Source: Anaerotignum propionicum DSM 1682 (GTDB lineage Bacteria > Bacillota > Clostridia > Lachnospirales > Anaerotignaceae). Taken from it: a DNA stretch of 64,000 bases. The notes under the pieces are model-generated. The model searched no databases. It was not told the DNA's origin and worked only from the letters and a program-made list of their open reading frames with translations. Positions within the stretch are counted from its first letter, which is position 1; each line of letters starts with the position of its first letter. The translations under genes were made by a program, and so were the position numbers. Location of the stretch: contig NZ_CP014223.1 of assembly GCF_001561955.1 (NCBI RefSeq), forward strand, positions 1,612,001 through 1,676,000, written 5' to 3'. Below, piece after piece: positions 9,376 through 18,998 of the stretch.

Positions 9376-9403
9376 TTTATACTAACTCATAGTGCTTTGT
9401 CAA
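9376..9403 (-). promoter_or_regulatory. Sigma-A-type promoter upstream of the HD-GYP unit
   Basis: On the minus strand TTGACA (9398-9403) and TATAAA (9376-9381) are separated by 16 bases. The predicted start near 9369 would give a leader of about 285 bases before the HD-GYP gene. Confidence 0.6.
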
Positions 9404-9486
9404 TATTTAGATAAATATTGGATGAGAGCTGAAACAGTATTTCATCTAAGAAAAACTACCATCCCCCTAAAATCATATTGAAATAG

Positions 9487-9582
9487 GAAGCTCAAGTCTT
9501 ACGTAAGCTAAAAGGTGAATTAACATATACTGTGAAGAATATTGAGTATAGAAGTAGACATAAAATGTATCAATTCCATTAA
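9487..9582 (+). pseudogene. Fragment of an unknown gene (31 codons)
   Basis: An open stretch with protein-like composition (EAQVLRKLKGELTYTV to KMYQFH, then TAA), preceded directly by an in-frame stop and without a start. A small hairpin with a T-run follows at 9587-9612, as if it were the 3' end of a gene that lost the rest. Not recognised. Confidence 0.25.
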
Positions 9583-9586
9583 AATT

Positions 9587-9612
9587 AAGAAATCTTATCA
9601 AGATTCTTTTTT
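9587..9612 (+). terminator. Small hairpin and T-run after the fragment
   Basis: AAGAAATCTT pairs with AAGATTCTT across a 3-4 base loop and is followed by TTTTT. Looks like the terminator of the decayed gene at 9487-9582. Confidence 0.4.
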
Positions 9613-9714
9613 AATTTTCTATAGAAAACACCATCGCATCCCTTCCTCCTATACATGCATTTTTAAAGTTTTTTGCTAATATAATGTAAGAATACCAAAA
9701 GGAGGACGACGGCT

Positions 9715-9981
9715 ATGTCATATCAATCATGCCTTTTTAATGATGCGCAAAAATCTGTGTTAAAGTATACTCCACGTCACCACCATATTTTAGCAGAAAA
9801 ATACATTTCCCTGCTAAAAAACCAAACGGACACTATCGTTTACCTAACTTTAAAGAATAATTTAAGTTACTGGTATTTCATAAAGTCTTGTAACGACAAT
9901 CAACTTACTGGCTTTGTAAAGCTTAATGAAAAGTGGGTTTATAAAACGATTCTTCTATCTAACATCCTCGAATTCTGCTAA
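9715..9981 (+). CDS. Small unknown protein, first gene of the csp-sleC germination operon
   Basis: An 88-residue protein that I do not recognise. It has an AAAGGAGG site 9 bases before its ATG and lies 17 bases before the first Csp protease, so it is almost certainly co-transcribed with the germination genes. The sequence is soluble-looking, with aromatic residues (LKNNLSYWYFIKSC near the middle), no signal peptide and no clear membrane helix. Composition is consistent with a small alpha/beta protein. A TAATATAAT stretch 25-35 bases upstream could be the -10 region of a sporulation sigma factor promoter, but that is inference. Position suggests a role in spore assembly or germination. Confidence 0.7.
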   Translation: MSYQSCLFNDAQKSVLKYTPRHHHILAEKYISLLKNQTDTIVYLTLKNNLSYWYFIKSCNDNQLTGFVKLNEKWVYKTILLSNILEFC

Positions 9982-9998
9982 GCCAAGGAGTGAAATTT

Positions 9999-11786
9999 AT
10001 GTCCAAAGAACCAAGGAATGTTCCTGCCTCTTCCAGAAAAGATATATTTATGTCTGAAATTTCAAATGAATCTGAAATATCAAATGAATTTGAATTCCCG
10101 GAATTCATAGAACCAGGCTTAGAAAAAATAGAGGTCATTGCAAAATTTAACGGCGATATCGTAAGGGTCGCAGAAATTTTGGAGGCAGAGGTGGAAATCA
10201 TATACCAAAACTACGCAATCATCACAATTGCGAAAGACAAGATTAAAAGACTGGCCTCCTATCCTCAAATAGAACACCTTGAGTTGCCTAAGAATTTATA
10301 TTTTGAATTAAGCAGCAGCCTAACAAGCAGCTGCATCCCGTCTGTACAAAGAGCAGATGGATTCAACTTAAGCGGAAGAGGAGTTATCGTAGCAATTATT
10401 GACTCCGGAATAGATTATATGCATCCGGATTTTCGAAACAGTGATGGAACCAGCAGAATTCTATTTATTTGGGATCAAACGCAAACGGGCACGCCGCCGG
10501 TTGGATTTAACAGCGGTGCAGAGTACAATAACCAGCAAATCAATAACGCCATTCTTTCTGAAACTCCATACCAAGTTGTTCCCAGCAGGGATACAAATGG
10601 CCATGGCACTGCTGTAGCAGGCATTGCAGCAGGAAACGGAAGGGCAAGCAATGGCATAAATCGAGGAGTTGCTTTTGAAGCAGATATTATTGCGGTAAAA
10701 GTTGGTTACCGAGGATATGAGTCTTTCGCAAGGTCTACGGAACTAATGAGAGCACTAAAATATGTCATAGACAAGGCGAGACGTTTTGGTAAGCCCATCT
10801 GCATTAATATGAGTTTTGGTATGAACAACGGTTCTCATAGAGGGGATTCTTTGTTTGAAACTTTTATTACAGAGATTTCAACAAATTGGAAAACATCTAT
10901 TATTATTCCCACAGGGAATGAAGGTTCCGCTGGGCATCATTATCATGGAAAAATACAGACCGGAGAAGTACAGGAAATTGAATTTTTTACAGGTCCCGGA
11001 TTGGAAACATCCTATTTATCCCTATGGAAAAACTTTGCTGACAATTTTGCCGTTGAAATCATTTTTCCGGATGGAAGCTCCTCCGGAGTGGTAAATATTG
11101 AAAATCAGGTCAAGACAGTTAGAAGGCCCAACTTGATACTAAATGTATTTTATGGTCAGCCTTCTCACTACTCCTTAGAGCAAGAAGTGTTTTTCAATAT
11201 CACCGCAACCCAAGGGCCTTTACCTCAGGGAATTTTCAAGCTAAGATTAATTGCCAGAAACATTGTTGATGGAAATTATGATATCTGGCTTCCAACATTA
11301 GAAGAGGTAGGTGAAGACACTTTTTTTTCTGACCCATCCATATATAACACCATCACCCTACCCGCAACCGCCGAAAAAGTGGTTCGTGTTGCAGGGTATA
11401 ATGCCCGTGTAGGAAATATTGCACTGTTCTCAGGAAGAGGTGATCTTGCTGATCCTAACTCTTATCCTGACCTTGCCGCTCCATCAATCGATATACAAAC
11501 AGCAAGAACCGGCGGTGGATATGATTCATTCACAGGAACCAGCGTTGCCGCACCCTTTGTTACTGGCTCAGCGGCCCTTATGATGCAATGGGGAATTATT
11601 AACAACAATGACCCTTATTTGTATGGTCAACGACTTAGGGCATTCTTGCGCATCGGTGCAGAAAGAAAAGCGGGTATTCCTTATCCAAATGCATCCTTTG
11701 GGTATGGTACCCTTTGCTTATATAATACAATGAATTATTTGGTTGAATATGAATTAGGTGAACAATTTTGGTTAAATCTTACCTAG
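9999..11786 (+). CDS. Csp family subtilisin-like germination protease (first)
   Basis: A 595-residue S8 serine protease of the Csp type, which in Clostridium cleaves pro-SleC in the spore during germination. The first 120 residues resemble a Csp prodomain. Catalytic triad is complete: Asp135 in AIIDSGIDYMHPDF, His202 in DTNGHGTAVAGIAAG and Ser515 in GTSVAAPFVTGSAA, with the oxyanion Asn307 in PTGNEGS. The long insert before the serine is the jelly-roll domain known in CspB. No secretion signal is present, as expected for a protein packed into the spore from the mother cell. The ATG at 9999 (8 bases after AAGGAG) is preferred to the in-frame GTG at 9990. Followed directly by a second Csp gene and sleC. 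Confidence 0.93.
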   Translation: MSKEPRNVPASSRKDIFMSEISNESEISNEFEFPEFIEPGLEKIEVIAKFNGDIVRVAEILEAEVEIIYQNYAIITIAKDKIKRLASYPQIEHLELPKNLYFELSSSLTSSCIPSVQRADGFNLSGRGVIVAIIDSGIDYMHPDFRNSDGTSRILFIWDQTQTGTPPVGFNSGAEYNNQQINNAILSETPYQVVPSRDTNGHGTAVAGIAAGNGRASNGINRGVAFEADIIAVKVGYRGYESFARSTELMRALKYVIDKARRFGKPICINMSFGMNNGSHRGDSLFETFITEISTNWKTSIIIPTGNEGSAGHHYHGKIQTGEVQEIEFFTGPGLETSYLSLWKNFADNFAVEIIFPDGSSSGVVNIENQVKTVRRPNLILNVFYGQPSHYSLEQEVFFNITATQGPLPQGIFKLRLIARNIVDGNYDIWLPTLEEVGEDTFFSDPSIYNTITLPATAEKVVRVAGYNARVGNIALFSGRGDLADPNSYPDLAAPSIDIQTARTGGGYDSFTGTSVAAPFVTGSAALMMQWGIINNNDPYLYGQRLRAFLRIGAERKAGIPYPNASFGYGTLCLYNTMNYLVEYELGEQFWLNLT

Positions 11787-11799
11787 GAGGTGATTATAT

Positions 11800-13530
11800 T
11801 TGGCTGTAAATTTAGAGAATATTGATTTACCATTGTCTGAATTCGTAAAACTTCCCACAACAGTAGATTTCAATATCATAAATACAGACCGATTTAAGCT
11901 ATATGTCCAAGATAAACCTTATTTAAAATTAGGGACTGAAATGGCAAATGAGTTAATTGTTGTTTATACTCACAGAGATAATCTACCCTCTTTATTTGAG
12001 GATTTGGGAAATGACTTTAACGAATTTTTCCCCAAGATCTTGTCCCCTTTAGACAGTAGAAGCAATGAAGATAGCGGTATTACGCAAATTCAAAACCAAC
12101 CTTTTCTAAGTCTTTCCGGAAGAAATGTGGTTATTGGTTTTGTTGATACCGGTATTGATTATACGAAAGAAGCCTTTCGATTTGAAGATGGTTCATCAAA
12201 AATACTCTTTCTTTGGGACCAAACCATAGATGGAAATAGGCCGGATTACCTATATTTTGGCTCCGTCTATACTCAGGACGATATCAACCGCGCTTTAAAT
12301 TCCGAAAATCCTTATTCTATTGTTCCCTCCATTGATGAGGATGGGCATGGAACCTTTTTGGCCTCTGTTGCAGCCAGTAACGATAGAGGCGAATACATTG
12401 GTGCCGCACCTAAAGCATATATTATGGCAGTAAAGCTGAAACGCGCCAATGAATTTTATATTGAACGATTTCTTTTGCCCAAGGATAATCCAAATCTTTA
12501 CGAGTCTACGGACTTTGTTTTGGGGCTAAAATATATCTTTGACCGCACAGAGGAACTAAATCTGCCTGTGGTTCAATGTATCGCAATGGGATCCAATAGC
12601 AGCGGACATGATGGAAATACACTTTTAGAGGATTATATGACATTCGTTTCTCAGAGAGCCGGCTATTGTTTTATAACGGCAGCTGGAAATGAAAGCAACG
12701 CAAGACACCATTCCCAAGGAAAGTTGCCAAGAACGGGAACAACGGAAACCGTCAGCGTGAAAGTGGGAAGACAAGGTGAATCCTTTTCCCTATCCATATT
12801 TGGGCCGGCATATGATAAACTATCCGCCAGTATTACTTCACCTACAGGAGAGGTTATTGCAAGGCTTCCTTTTAAAGTAGGATTAAAATACAGCGAGAAG
12901 CTAGTGTTTGAGGCTAGCACAGTATCCATTGAATATTATAGGAGTTTCAGTAATCTTATATGGATTGGATTTCGAGAAGCAACCCAGGGTATATGGGACA
13001 TCACCCTTTTTGGAGATGCTGTTGTGAGTGGTGACTATTTTGCATGGCTGCCCATTACAGGTCAAGTGAGTGAATATGTGGAATTATTAAAACCCTTTCC
13101 CGAGTATACCATTGTTTATCCCGCAACTGCAATAGGTTCCGTCACTACAGGCGCATACAATAGCAATGATAATAGCCTTTATGTTTCCTCCTCATGGGGG
13201 CCAACAAGATTGCCCCGCATGGCGCCGGATTTGGTTGCGCCCGGTGTTAATGTTAAGGGAATTTATCCAACAGGAGTGGGAACCAAAACAGGTACCTCTG
13301 TGGCTGCAGCAATCACTGCCGGAGCAGCTGCCCTTTTATTTGAATGGGGAATTATTCAAGGGAACATTCCTTCTATGGACGGAGACTTGATTCGTACATT
13401 CTTTATTAGCGGTGCCACCCGGGAGGAAAATATGCTCTATCCAAACACAAAATGGGGTTACGGGAGACTTAATTTGTACGGTAGCTTTGCTGTCATAAGG
13501 GAATCTATCATTAACTACTACGTATTATAA
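11800..13530 (+). CDS. Csp family subtilisin-like germination protease (second)
   Basis: A 576-residue paralogue of the upstream protease. Triad residues are all present: Asp116 (GFVDTGIDYTKEAF), His183 (DEDGHGTFLASVAAS) and Ser500 (GTSVAAAITAGAAAL), with Asn297 in AAGNESN. The usual proline after GTSxAA is alanine here, and the Asp region is less canonical, so activity may differ from the first copy. In Clostridioides difficile CspC and CspA are pseudoproteases; by residues, this protein is not. The start is TTG at 11800 with AGGAGGTGAT 5-8 bases upstream; the site overlaps the stop of the previous gene, indicating coupled translation. The two copies may divide sensing and SleC activation (inference). 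Confidence 0.92.
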   Translation: MAVNLENIDLPLSEFVKLPTTVDFNIINTDRFKLYVQDKPYLKLGTEMANELIVVYTHRDNLPSLFEDLGNDFNEFFPKILSPLDSRSNEDSGITQIQNQPFLSLSGRNVVIGFVDTGIDYTKEAFRFEDGSSKILFLWDQTIDGNRPDYLYFGSVYTQDDINRALNSENPYSIVPSIDEDGHGTFLASVAASNDRGEYIGAAPKAYIMAVKLKRANEFYIERFLLPKDNPNLYESTDFVLGLKYIFDRTEELNLPVVQCIAMGSNSSGHDGNTLLEDYMTFVSQRAGYCFITAAGNESNARHHSQGKLPRTGTTETVSVKVGRQGESFSLSIFGPAYDKLSASITSPTGEVIARLPFKVGLKYSEKLVFEASTVSIEYYRSFSNLIWIGFREATQGIWDITLFGDAVVSGDYFAWLPITGQVSEYVELLKPFPEYTIVYPATAIGSVTTGAYNSNDNSLYVSSSWGPTRLPRMAPDLVAPGVNVKGIYPTGVGTKTGTSVAAAITAGAAALLFEWGIIQGNIPSMDGDLIRTFFISGATREENMLYPNTKWGYGRLNLYGSFAVIRESIINYYVL

Positions 13531-13552
13531 TTTTTCTCAAAGGAGGTTGTAT

Positions 13553-14794
13553 ATGGCAAACGGTAAGCTTTTTTTACGTGAAAATTATTTAGGCGGAACT
13601 GGTTTACTTAGAATTAATACCTTTCTAACAAATATCGCCAGACCTGCAGCAGGTGCAACGGTCACCGTAATGGATCCCTATGATAATACGGTTATAGAAG
13701 AGGCAGTCACCAATGATTGGGGCGAGGTTCCACCAATCCCCCTAAGCGCACCTCCCATTGAATATTCCATGGAATATGACATGCCCCGTCCTTTTAATCA
13801 ATATAACGTGAGAGTTGCGCTTGAGGACTATGAAGAAGCAGTGATAAATAATGTTCAAATTTTCCCAGAAACCACTGCGGTACAAGAGGTAAAACTGACA
13901 CCAAGCTTTTCAGATATTAATATTCCTTATCCTGTGTTGTATGGAGATTATCCGCCGAAAATTCCGGAATCTGAAATTAAAAAACTGCCCTTCCCAAGTA
14001 ACCAAGTGGTACTACCCCAGCCCGTAGTACCAAGTATCATTGTTGTGCATGACGGTAGACCGGAGGACACCTCTGCGGCAAACTATACTGTTACTTTTAA
14101 AGACTATATCAAAAATGTAGCCAGCAGTGAAATTTATGCTACATGGCCTGTAGAATCCATTAAAGCAAATGTTCATGTTATCTTGTCCTTTACATTAAAC
14201 AGGGTATATACAGAATGGTATCGAAACAAAGGCTTTGATTTTACCATAACCAACTCAACAGCCTTTGATCAAGCTTTTACTTTTGGACGAAATATTTTTC
14301 AAGAAATATCCGATGTGGTAGATGAAATTTTTGCAACCTATATTGGAAAACCCGATATCCGACAGCCGTTATTTACCCAATATAGTGATGGAAGGAGAGT
14401 TGTCAGAGAAGGCTGGCTTAGCCAATGGGGTTCAAAAGACTTAGGGGATCAGGGATTAAATGCTTTACAGATTTTAAGAAACTATTATGGAAGCAATGTC
14501 TTTATTAAAGAGGCAGAAAAGGTGGAAGGAATCCCTATATCCTTCCCGGGCAGTACCCTTATAATTGGCTCAACCGGAGATGCCGTGAGAACAATCCAGC
14601 AGCAGCTAAATGCCATATCTAACAACTATCCCCTCATACCAAAATTGATAGAGGATGGTTATTACGGTGAAACCACTGCAGAGTCTGTACGGGTATTTCA
14701 GCAGATTTTCAATCTGCCCCAAACCGGAACGGTAAATTATCCCACATGGTATAAAATTTCCGATGTTTATGTGGCAATTCAAAGGCTTGCCTAA
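13553..14794 (+). CDS. sleC: Spore cortex-lytic enzyme SleC (pro-form)
   Basis: SleC is stored in the spore as an inactive pro-enzyme, is cut by a Csp protease, and then degrades cortex peptidoglycan. Order in the 413-residue product: an inhibitory N-terminal region with a carboxypeptidase-regulatory-like beta domain (about 1-145), a junction near NQVVLPQPVVPSIIVVHDG that is a likely processing zone, a SpoIID-like lytic domain with YIKNVASSEIYATWPVESIKA (Glu193 as probable catalytic acid), and a C-terminal peptidoglycan-binding domain (about 336-395, GSTGDAVRTIQQQLN and GYYGETTAESVRVFQ). The ATG at 13553 lies 6 bases after AGGAGG; the in-frame TTG at 13547 is too close. Directly follows two Csp genes, as in clostridial csp-sleC loci. 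Confidence 0.93.
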   Translation: MANGKLFLRENYLGGTGLLRINTFLTNIARPAAGATVTVMDPYDNTVIEEAVTNDWGEVPPIPLSAPPIEYSMEYDMPRPFNQYNVRVALEDYEEAVINNVQIFPETTAVQEVKLTPSFSDINIPYPVLYGDYPPKIPESEIKKLPFPSNQVVLPQPVVPSIIVVHDGRPEDTSAANYTVTFKDYIKNVASSEIYATWPVESIKANVHVILSFTLNRVYTEWYRNKGFDFTITNSTAFDQAFTFGRNIFQEISDVVDEIFATYIGKPDIRQPLFTQYSDGRRVVREGWLSQWGSKDLGDQGLNALQILRNYYGSNVFIKEAEKVEGIPISFPGSTLIIGSTGDAVRTIQQQLNAISNNYPLIPKLIEDGYYGETTAESVRVFQQIFNLPQTGTVNYPTWYKISDVYVAIQRLA

Positions 14795-14833
14795 AAAAGA
14801 TAAGCAAAAGCAGATATGAACCATCTCAAAATA

Positions 14834-14890
14834 AAGAAACCCGATGAAAGAATTTGCTGTTTCTGGTAAAATTCTTCCATCGGGTTTCTT
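14834..14890 (+). terminator. Terminator between sleC and the EAL-CBS-GGDEF gene
   Basis: A 22-bp stem with one G-U-type mismatch (outer arms AAGAAACCCGATG / CATCGGGTTTCTT). It ends in TTTCTT on the plus strand and TTTCTTTATTTTG on the minus strand, so it can serve both converging transcripts. Confidence 0.75.
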
Positions 14891-14949
14891 ATCGCCCAAA
14901 GTAAATATCGCAAGATAAAATTAAAGGGGATTCGTTCATTTGATTCAAG

Positions 14950-16770
14950 TTAAATAACCACAATGGAATTTCCGCTCTCCATTTTGGCCAATTTTTTTGT
15001 GTGGGCAATTACCTTAGATAGTTTACTTAAATCAGAGAATTTTTCCATGCGATTTGTAACAACTGCCATGGAAATGGTTGCCAGTGGAAAGGTATCCACG
15101 AAACCATTGCGATTTCTGGAAACAATAAAACCATTGTCAGCATCTTCTTGGGTATACAATGATTTGGTTCGTGTTGAAAATAAATCTATTATTTTTTCAC
15201 AAAATACCTCTGAACGATGACGATCCGATATGATTACAAAATCGTCACCCCCTATATGCCCCACAAATTCTCCTTGTTCCGCACACTCCTTTAAAATATT
15301 GCCTAAGGTGATAATCAATTGGTCTCCCATGCTAAACCCATAGGCATCATTATATGGTTTAAAGCTATCAATATCTATATAAATTAAGGAAAAAGGCCTT
15401 GAATCAATCATTTTACTTGAAATTCTTTTTTGTATTTCTGTGTTTCCCGGTAAGCCTGTAAGAGGGTTGGAGCATTTTGCTCTGTTAACCTGAATGCTGA
15501 TTGCGGAATTCAGTAAATCTTTTATTGTGACAATGCCAAAATACCGACCGTTTTCGGTGACTGCAATAGCATCATATACTTGAGAAAATGCTCTGGACAT
15601 TGCAAGCTCAGCAACCTTTTCTATCGGTGTTTTTTTATCTACTTCTAAAAAATCGTGATTAAGTAAGCTTTTTGCTTTCACTCTTTTGCTTAGATTGTAA
15701 CCAAATTGACCACTGAATTTTTCAAAGATAAAACTCCTAGTCAACATACCACATATATGGTTATTTTCGTCTAATACACAAACTTCGGTAATCTTTGGAT
15801 CATTCTTCATGGATAAAAAAATATCAAATATATTGTCATTTTCCAATACACAATTCTTTTTCGTGGCTAGTGCCCCAATTTCCCCCAGTACACCTATGGT
15901 GTTTTTCTCATAATTAGCATTTCCGATGTAAATTTGCTGTTCTTTTGAAATTTCCTGAAATTTATTTTCAGGTTTGGCCAAATAATAGCCTTGTCCATAA
16001 TCTATGTTTAAATCAATGAGAGTTTTTAGTTCCCCTTCGGTCTCTATTCCTTCTGCAATGGTTGCGATTCCAGATTCCTTGCAGAACTTCACAATGGCAG
16101 CAACTGCTGATTTTTTCACTGTATCAGAATCAATATTTCGGATGAGCTGCATATCGATTTTAAGAAAGTTTGGTGAAAAAGCGCAAACTCGATTCATCCC
16201 CGAGTAGCCTGACCCAAAATCATCAATGGCAATTTTAAATTGCTGTGATTGGTAATGGTTGACCGCAGCAGTGAAGGTATCCATGTGGCTAATGGCACTT
16301 TTTTCCGTAATTTCGAAAATAATATCATCGGGGCGCAATCCATACTGATTTAGTTTTTCCCAAGTGAATCCGGCAAAAACCTCAGGATCGTGAATCACAT
16401 TTGGATCTACATTAATAAATAATTTTGCATGATATGGCTTATGGATGGCATTTTCAAGAGCCTTTGACCGACAAAGCCGCTCAAGCTCCCAAAGCTTATA
16501 TTGGCGTGATGCCAGTTGAAAAAGCTCTTCTATATTTAATTCGCATTCCTTCAGCGCAATTCTGCTGAGGGCTTCATAGCCAAGAATACTGCCGTTATCA
16601 AGGGAAACAATAGGCTGATACACTGTATGAATAGCCCCGATTGAAAGTATTTTGAATAAGTCGTCATTCAATTTATTTACATTCAACGTTCGCTCCCCCC
16701 TATTTACTTTCCTTCTTCCTAAATCCAAAGTAAAACACCTTTTCAAATTTATGTCAACCGATTTCAGCAT
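14950..16770 (-). CDS. Cyclic-di-GMP turnover protein: EAL - CBS pair - GGDEF
   Basis: A cytosolic protein of about 606 residues joining a phosphodiesterase and a cyclase domain. EAL domain first: [45 protein letters not shown] and QGYYLAKP are all present, so catalysis is expected. A tandem CBS region follows (about 300-435). The C-terminal GGDEF domain has GGDDF in the active site and no RxxD inhibitory site five residues upstream. CBS pairs usually bind adenosyl nucleotides, so activity may report energy state (inference). Start choice: ATG 16770 overlaps the end of the upstream chemoreceptor gene, with AGGAGG 12 bases before it; a TTG at 16686 after GGGGGGAG is an alternative. Confidence 0.9.
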   Translation of the reverse strand: MLKSVDINLKRCFTLDLGRRKVNRGERTLNVNKLNDDLFKILSIGAIHTVYQPIVSLDNGSILGYEALSRIALKECELNIEELFQLASRQYKLWELERLCRSKALENAIHKPYHAKLFINVDPNVIHDPEVFAGFTWEKLNQYGLRPDDIIFEITEKSAISHMDTFTAAVNHYQSQQFKIAIDDFGSGYSGMNRVCAFSPNFLKIDMQLIRNIDSDTVKKSAVAAIVKFCKESGIATIAEGIETEGELKTLIDLNIDYGQGYYLAKPENKFQEISKEQQIYIGNANYEKNTIGVLGEIGALATKKNCVLENDNIFDIFLSMKNDPKITEVCVLDENNHICGMLTRSFIFEKFSGQFGYNLSKRVKAKSLLNHDFLEVDKKTPIEKVAELAMSRAFSQVYDAIAVTENGRYFGIVTIKDLLNSAISIQVNRAKCSNPLTGLPGNTEIQKRISSKMIDSRPFSLIYIDIDSFKPYNDAYGFSMGDQLIITLGNILKECAEQGEFVGHIGGDDFVIISDRHRSEVFCEKIIDLFSTRTKSLYTQEDADNGFIVSRNRNGFVDTFPLATISMAVVTNRMEKFSDLSKLSKVIAHTKKLAKMESGNSIVVI

Positions 16771-18568
16771 CACAACTACAATCCTCCTGGCGAACAAATT
16801 GCAGCATTTGTTTTTTCAAAATATGAACCTGTTGATATCCCTCTTCGCTTCCATCAGCAAATAGTTTGGCTGTCTCCGTATTCATCCGGGCAATCTGTTG
16901 AATTTTCTCCGCCTCTCTAGAAATGCTTTCTATCTCACCTTGTTCCTCTTGAATGGCCTCTGAAACTAGGGCTATCATTTCTGCAATTTCATCCGTGCGC
17001 TGCACAACTGCATCCAAAGACTGGGCTGTATTAATAACAATATTTCCACAATTGTCTGTTAATTGCAAGGAATTATCAATCAACTCTGTGGTTTCCTTGG
17101 CAGCTTCGGCTACCTTCTTGGCCAAAAGCCTTACCTCTCCCGCCACCACGGAGAACCCTCTGCCCGAGTCCCCTGCTCTGGCTGCTTCAATTGCAGCATT
17201 AAGGGCTAAAATATCTGTTTGAAATGCAATTTCGTTAATTGTGCGTATGATTCGTTTAATCTTATCCGTATGTGCCGTCACATCCTGAATGGCTTTTGTT
17301 GTTTCCATCATATACTCCCTCGTAATACTTACCTGTTCATTCATTTCCGTAGCAGCCAGATTCATATTCTGAATCTTTTGTCCACTTAGATTTGCACTGT
17401 CAGAAATCGAATTAAGTGTCGTTGAAAGCTGGGTAATGGAGGTATCCTGCTTGATGGCATGGTAAGATAGATTCTGCGCTCCGTCAAAAACTTCCTTCAC
17501 ATGATCCTCCACCTTTAGTGTAGCGGCACTCACGTTATTCAGTGCATAATTGATATAAGCTTGCATATTTTCTGCCGCTATCAGCAAGCTTTGATAGTCC
17601 CCAACATAATATTCTCGGTTAGAGGTTTGATAAACCATATTGCCTTTTGCCATTTCGTCTAACAAACATGCAACATCCGAAATAAGTATCTGCAACGTCT
17701 GTACCATTTTCTCAGAAGAACAAATTACCTCATCCAACTCATCACCGGGCAAGTGCCCTTTTTCCAGAATGGCTAACTCCCCTTTTTCTATGGAATCAGC
17801 AATATGTAAAATTTTACGTGTGGCTTTGCGTAATGTTTTCTCCAGCATCCCCGCCGCAGATACCAATACAGCCGCAGATATGCCCATGACAAAAATCAGT
17901 AGTAATGTCATATGCTTTCGCTGCTGTACGGTTTTTTCTAGAGCTTTCGTTGAAGCCTCTTCTGCCTTTGCTGAAACCGAATCCAAAATCAAATACAAAT
18001 CATCTACGCTTTTTTCATAATCTCCATTTATCGTGGCAAATGCCCTTTCTGTTTGTCCTGCAAAAGCAAAAGACATAACCTTCATTTCTTGTGTTAAAAA
18101 GTTGTTTAAAGCAGTATTTAGTTCTCGCATCAATTGTTCTTCATGAAAACTCTTTTTCAAAATATTGATATCTGCCACGGTCTTTTGCACTGCAAGCTCT
18201 ACGTCTTGATTGCTTTGCGAATGGTCATTACGAAAAACAGCGGATATAATTCCACGATCAAGCATAGCCACATCATTACGGATCTGCATTTGCTGAATGC
18301 TGTTTTTATACTCAATATTATAAAAAGATCCCATTCTTTCCTCCGCTGATTTTAGTGCTCCGAAAACAATGGAAATCGTTAAAATATTCATCCCAATTGC
18401 AATAATACTTACTAGACGCAATTTTTGACTTATTTTCAACTTCCCTTTCATTTGAAGTTTTTTTACATTAAATTGAAATGTATTTATCTTGATACCATGA
18501 AAGGAATTTAATATTAATTTTTTTATTTTTAAATAACACTGCATAATAAAAGCGAAATATTTTTTCAT
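16754..18568 (-). CDS. Methyl-accepting chemotaxis protein, four-helix-bundle sensor
   Basis: A chemoreceptor of about 604 residues. After a basic N-terminal segment, a membrane helix ([19 protein letters not shown]) leads to a short, helical extracellular sensor of about 150 residues of the 4HB_MCP type, then a second helix ([19 protein letters not shown]), HAMP and the signalling domain with [20 protein letters not shown] and [15 protein letters not shown] at the tip. The ATG at 18568 with GGAG upstream is preferred over the first in-frame methionine at 18655. It overlaps the EAL-CBS-GGDEF gene by 17 bases, so the pair is translationally coupled and may form a sensing unit linked to cyclic di-GMP. 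Confidence 0.91.
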   Translation of the reverse strand: MKKYFAFIMQCYLKIKKLILNSFHGIKINTFQFNVKKLQMKGKLKISQKLRLVSIIAIGMNILTISIVFGALKSAEERMGSFYNIEYKNSIQQMQIRNDVAMLDRGIISAVFRNDHSQSNQDVELAVQKTVADINILKKSFHEEQLMRELNTALNNFLTQEMKVMSFAFAGQTERAFATINGDYEKSVDDLYLILDSVSAKAEEASTKALEKTVQQRKHMTLLLIFVMGISAAVLVSAAGMLEKTLRKATRKILHIADSIEKGELAILEKGHLPGDELDEVICSSEKMVQTLQILISDVACLLDEMAKGNMVYQTSNREYYVGDYQSLLIAAENMQAYINYALNNVSAATLKVEDHVKEVFDGAQNLSYHAIKQDTSITQLSTTLNSISDSANLSGQKIQNMNLAATEMNEQVSITREYMMETTKAIQDVTAHTDKIKRIIRTINEIAFQTDILALNAAIEAARAGDSGRGFSVVAGEVRLLAKKVAEAAKETTELIDNSLQLTDNCGNIVINTAQSLDAVVQRTDEIAEMIALVSEAIQEEQGEIESISREAEKIQQIARMNTETAKLFADGSEEGYQQVHILKKQMLQFVRQEDCSCDAEIG

Positions 18569-18998
18569 ATTCTTTTCTCCATGATGAAACCTAGACAACA
18601 AATAATTGCATAACTTTCCATAATTATAACAATGGTAAATTTTTTCTACTATCAAAGACCGGTAAATAATTTATTAAATTTATGTTAATCAGATTTCATC
18701 ATAGGGTAAAAGAAACGTCGCCTAAGTGGATAGAAGAATTATCAAAACAGAATAATAAACACCGCTATCCCAACTAGCAATTATTATGCATAACACAACT
18801 TTCCCCATCCCAATGGAGTAATGAATTGGTAAACGAATTAATCCCATAGGATGTGGGAATCATTTCTCTAAAAAATACCACTCTTTCTAATTTTCGCAAA
18901 AAATAGGCTAAGTCGAAAGGTCCTTTTTAGTTGACCATGACTTAACCTAATTTTAAAAGTATCCACTGATTCTTCTCAATTAAATCTGTATAAATACA
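18569..18998. other. Spacer with no recognised feature
   Basis: About 430 AT-rich bases between psd and the chemoreceptor gene. I see no gene, no convincing hairpin and no repeat. It must hold the chemoreceptor promoter and the end of the psd transcript. Confidence 0.5.
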
